Assembly: GCA_964449075.1 (NCBI GenBank)
Contig: CAYVBJ010000001.1
Location: 62,001 to 126,000, forward strand
Reading direction: 5' to 3'
Length of the DNA: 64,000 nt
DNA from: CAYVBJ01 sp964449075
GTDB taxonomy: Bacteria; Bacteroidota; Rhodothermia; Balneolales; Balneolaceae
Shown here: positions 63,216 to 64,000 of the stretch, one piece after another
Layout of the letters: each line of letters starts with the position of its first letter
Numbering within the stretch: position 1 is the stretch's first letter
Notes under the pieces: generated by a model
What the model was told of the DNA's origin: nothing
Database searches by the model: none
What the model saw: the letters and a program-made list of their open reading frames with translations, nothing else
Program-made: the position numbers and the translations under genes

Positions 63216-64000
63216 ATGTACGATATCATTCTTAAATACATAAAATATTTAGAGATTGAAAAAAATGCATCCCCGCATACAATTGTATCATATAAAACAG
63301 ATTTACATCAGTTTGAAGAGTTTTGCAAAGAAGAGCATGAAATGACGACCGGCTCAGTTAATTTGAACAGAATTGACAGGTTATTAATCCGGCTCTGGCT
63401 GGGTAAGCTCACAGACAAAGGATTATCAAAAAGTTCGATTGCAAGAAAAGTTGCCTCTGTTCGTTCTTTTTTCAAATACTGTTTTAAACGTGGTCACATT
63501 TTAAAAAATCCTGCGCATTTACTTATTGTGCCCAAAAAAGACAAGAAATTACCTGAAACCGTCAATTCTGAGGATATCCGAAGGATGATTGACAACATTG
63601 AATGCTCCACTCCCCGCCAAACTCAAATAAAAGCAATTCTGGAGCTTTTCTATTGTACAGGAATGCGGCTAAGTGAACTGGTGAACCTGAATGCTGGTGA
63701 CATCGATTTTGAGTCAAAGCAAGTAAAGGTAACCGGAAAAGGAAATAAACAGAGAATTATACCACTCGGCAAAAAAGCGTTGTACTCTCTGAAAGAACAC
63801 CTGCAAACAAGGCACAAACTGTACGCAACAAGAACAGATCAGGATGCCAAAAATGCACTCTTTCTTGCTGCAAGCGGGCACAGAATATACCCCAGGGCCG
63901 TCCAGAAGCTTGTAAAAAAACAACTTCAGCTTGAAAGTGAAGTAATCCAGCAAAGTCCTCACGTGCTGCGGCACAGTTTTGCCACACACATGCTCGATGC
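63216..64000 (+). CDS. xerC: tyrosine recombinase Xer (partial, C-terminus beyond window)
   Basis: The first 261 residues of a Xer recombinase. The N-terminal SAM-like core-binding domain begins MYDIILKYIKYLEIEKNASPH and the catalytic domain has Arg in CTGMRLSELVNL, Lys in VTGKGNKQR and His-x-x-Arg in SPHVLRHSFATHMLD. The catalytic Tyr lies beyond the right edge. Xer proteins resolve chromosome dimers at dif; XerC versus XerD cannot be settled from this fragment, and XerC is a guess. No integrated element is next to it. Confidence 0.9.
   Translation, partial: MYDIILKYIKYLEIEKNASPHTIVSYKTDLHQFEEFCKEEHEMTTGSVNLNRIDRLLIRLWLGKLTDKGLSKSSIARKVASVRSFFKYCFKRGHILKNPAHLLIVPKKDKKLPETVNSEDIRRMIDNIECSTPRQTQIKAILELFYCTGMRLSELVNLNAGDIDFESKQVKVTGKGNKQRIIPLGKKALYSLKEHLQTRHKLYATRTDQDAKNALFLAASGHRIYPRAVQKLVKKQLQLESEVIQQSPHVLRHSFATHMLD

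Noticed and set aside
61923..64000. Integrated element starting at tRNA-Leu with a Xer-like integrase
   Set aside because: The recombinase has the short Xer layout, and no attachment-site repeat of the tRNA end or phage gene is visible in the window.

Overview
The window is a gene-dense, AT-rich stretch of bacterial chromosome with no gene-free stretch longer than 300 bases. Several features point to the Bacteroidota/Rhodothermota/Balneolota part of the tree, and my best guess is a Balneolales-like marine or halophilic bacterium. These are a GWxTD-domain protein, an F-ATPase cluster that lacks beta and epsilon, a bactofilin, an E. coli-type NADP isocitrate dehydrogenase, full-length RecBCD, and a small membrane protein beside mutL. 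The lineage is inferred from gene content only. Most genes are housekeeping. I see no prophage, insertion sequence, CRISPR array or rRNA.

Layout. 1-3550 (minus): three tandem secreted amidohydrolase-family proteins, of which only the middle one keeps the HxH metal motif. 3683-5293 (minus): an acyl-CoA carboxylase beta subunit. 5442-9370 (plus): GWxTD protein, pdxA, a methyltransferase and ftsE, the last three overlapping. 9589-20027 (minus): recC, recB, phosphoglucomutase and recD, with pgm inside the rec cluster and tightly coupled to recD. 20471-21568 (minus): a ParA ATPase with a small ribbon-helix-helix-like partner. 21853-24871 (plus): thioesterase, HPt protein, OmpR-type response regulator and sensor kinase. 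25082-28674: galE and a convergent six-SLBB polysaccharide export protein. 28937-33663 (plus): beta-hydroxylase-like protein, mtaB, a family-4-like uracil-DNA glycosylase with few Fe-S cysteines, and dnaB. 33789-36979 (minus): small membrane protein, mutL and a queuosine-tRNA mannosyltransferase-like protein. 37169-38416 (plus): icd, with a strong terminator.

38523-43861 is a minus-strand operon-like run (MMPL/RND transporter, recO, Do-like protease, lipoprotein) preceded by a GT4 glycosyltransferase. 45109-47614 holds a membrane protein of unknown family and a translationally coupled HTTM-type membrane pair. 47840-49849 holds TolC and MlaC-like envelope proteins. 49914-59662 is one long minus-strand run: guaB, GT4 glycosyltransferase, M23 peptidase, bactofilin, atpZ-like, atpI-like, atpB-E-F-H-A-G, tRNA-Ser(UGA) and a terminator. 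59762-61757 holds a small unknown protein, purB and tRNA-Leu(CAA). 61923 to the right edge holds a GT2 membrane glycosyltransferase and the start of a Xer recombinase.

The genes cover central metabolism (icd, pgm, galE, guaB, purB, pdxA), energy (F-ATPase), DNA repair and replication (RecBCD, RecO, MutL, UDG, DnaB), tRNA modification (MtaB, QTMAN-like) and envelope biogenesis. No obvious new multi-gene defence or metabolic system stands out. The most interesting leads are the two amidohydrolase-like proteins without metal motifs, the orphan ParA/RHH pair with palindromic upstream DNA, the HPt gene fused into a two-component operon, the UDG lacking most Fe-S cysteines, and MutL with eroded endonuclease motifs.
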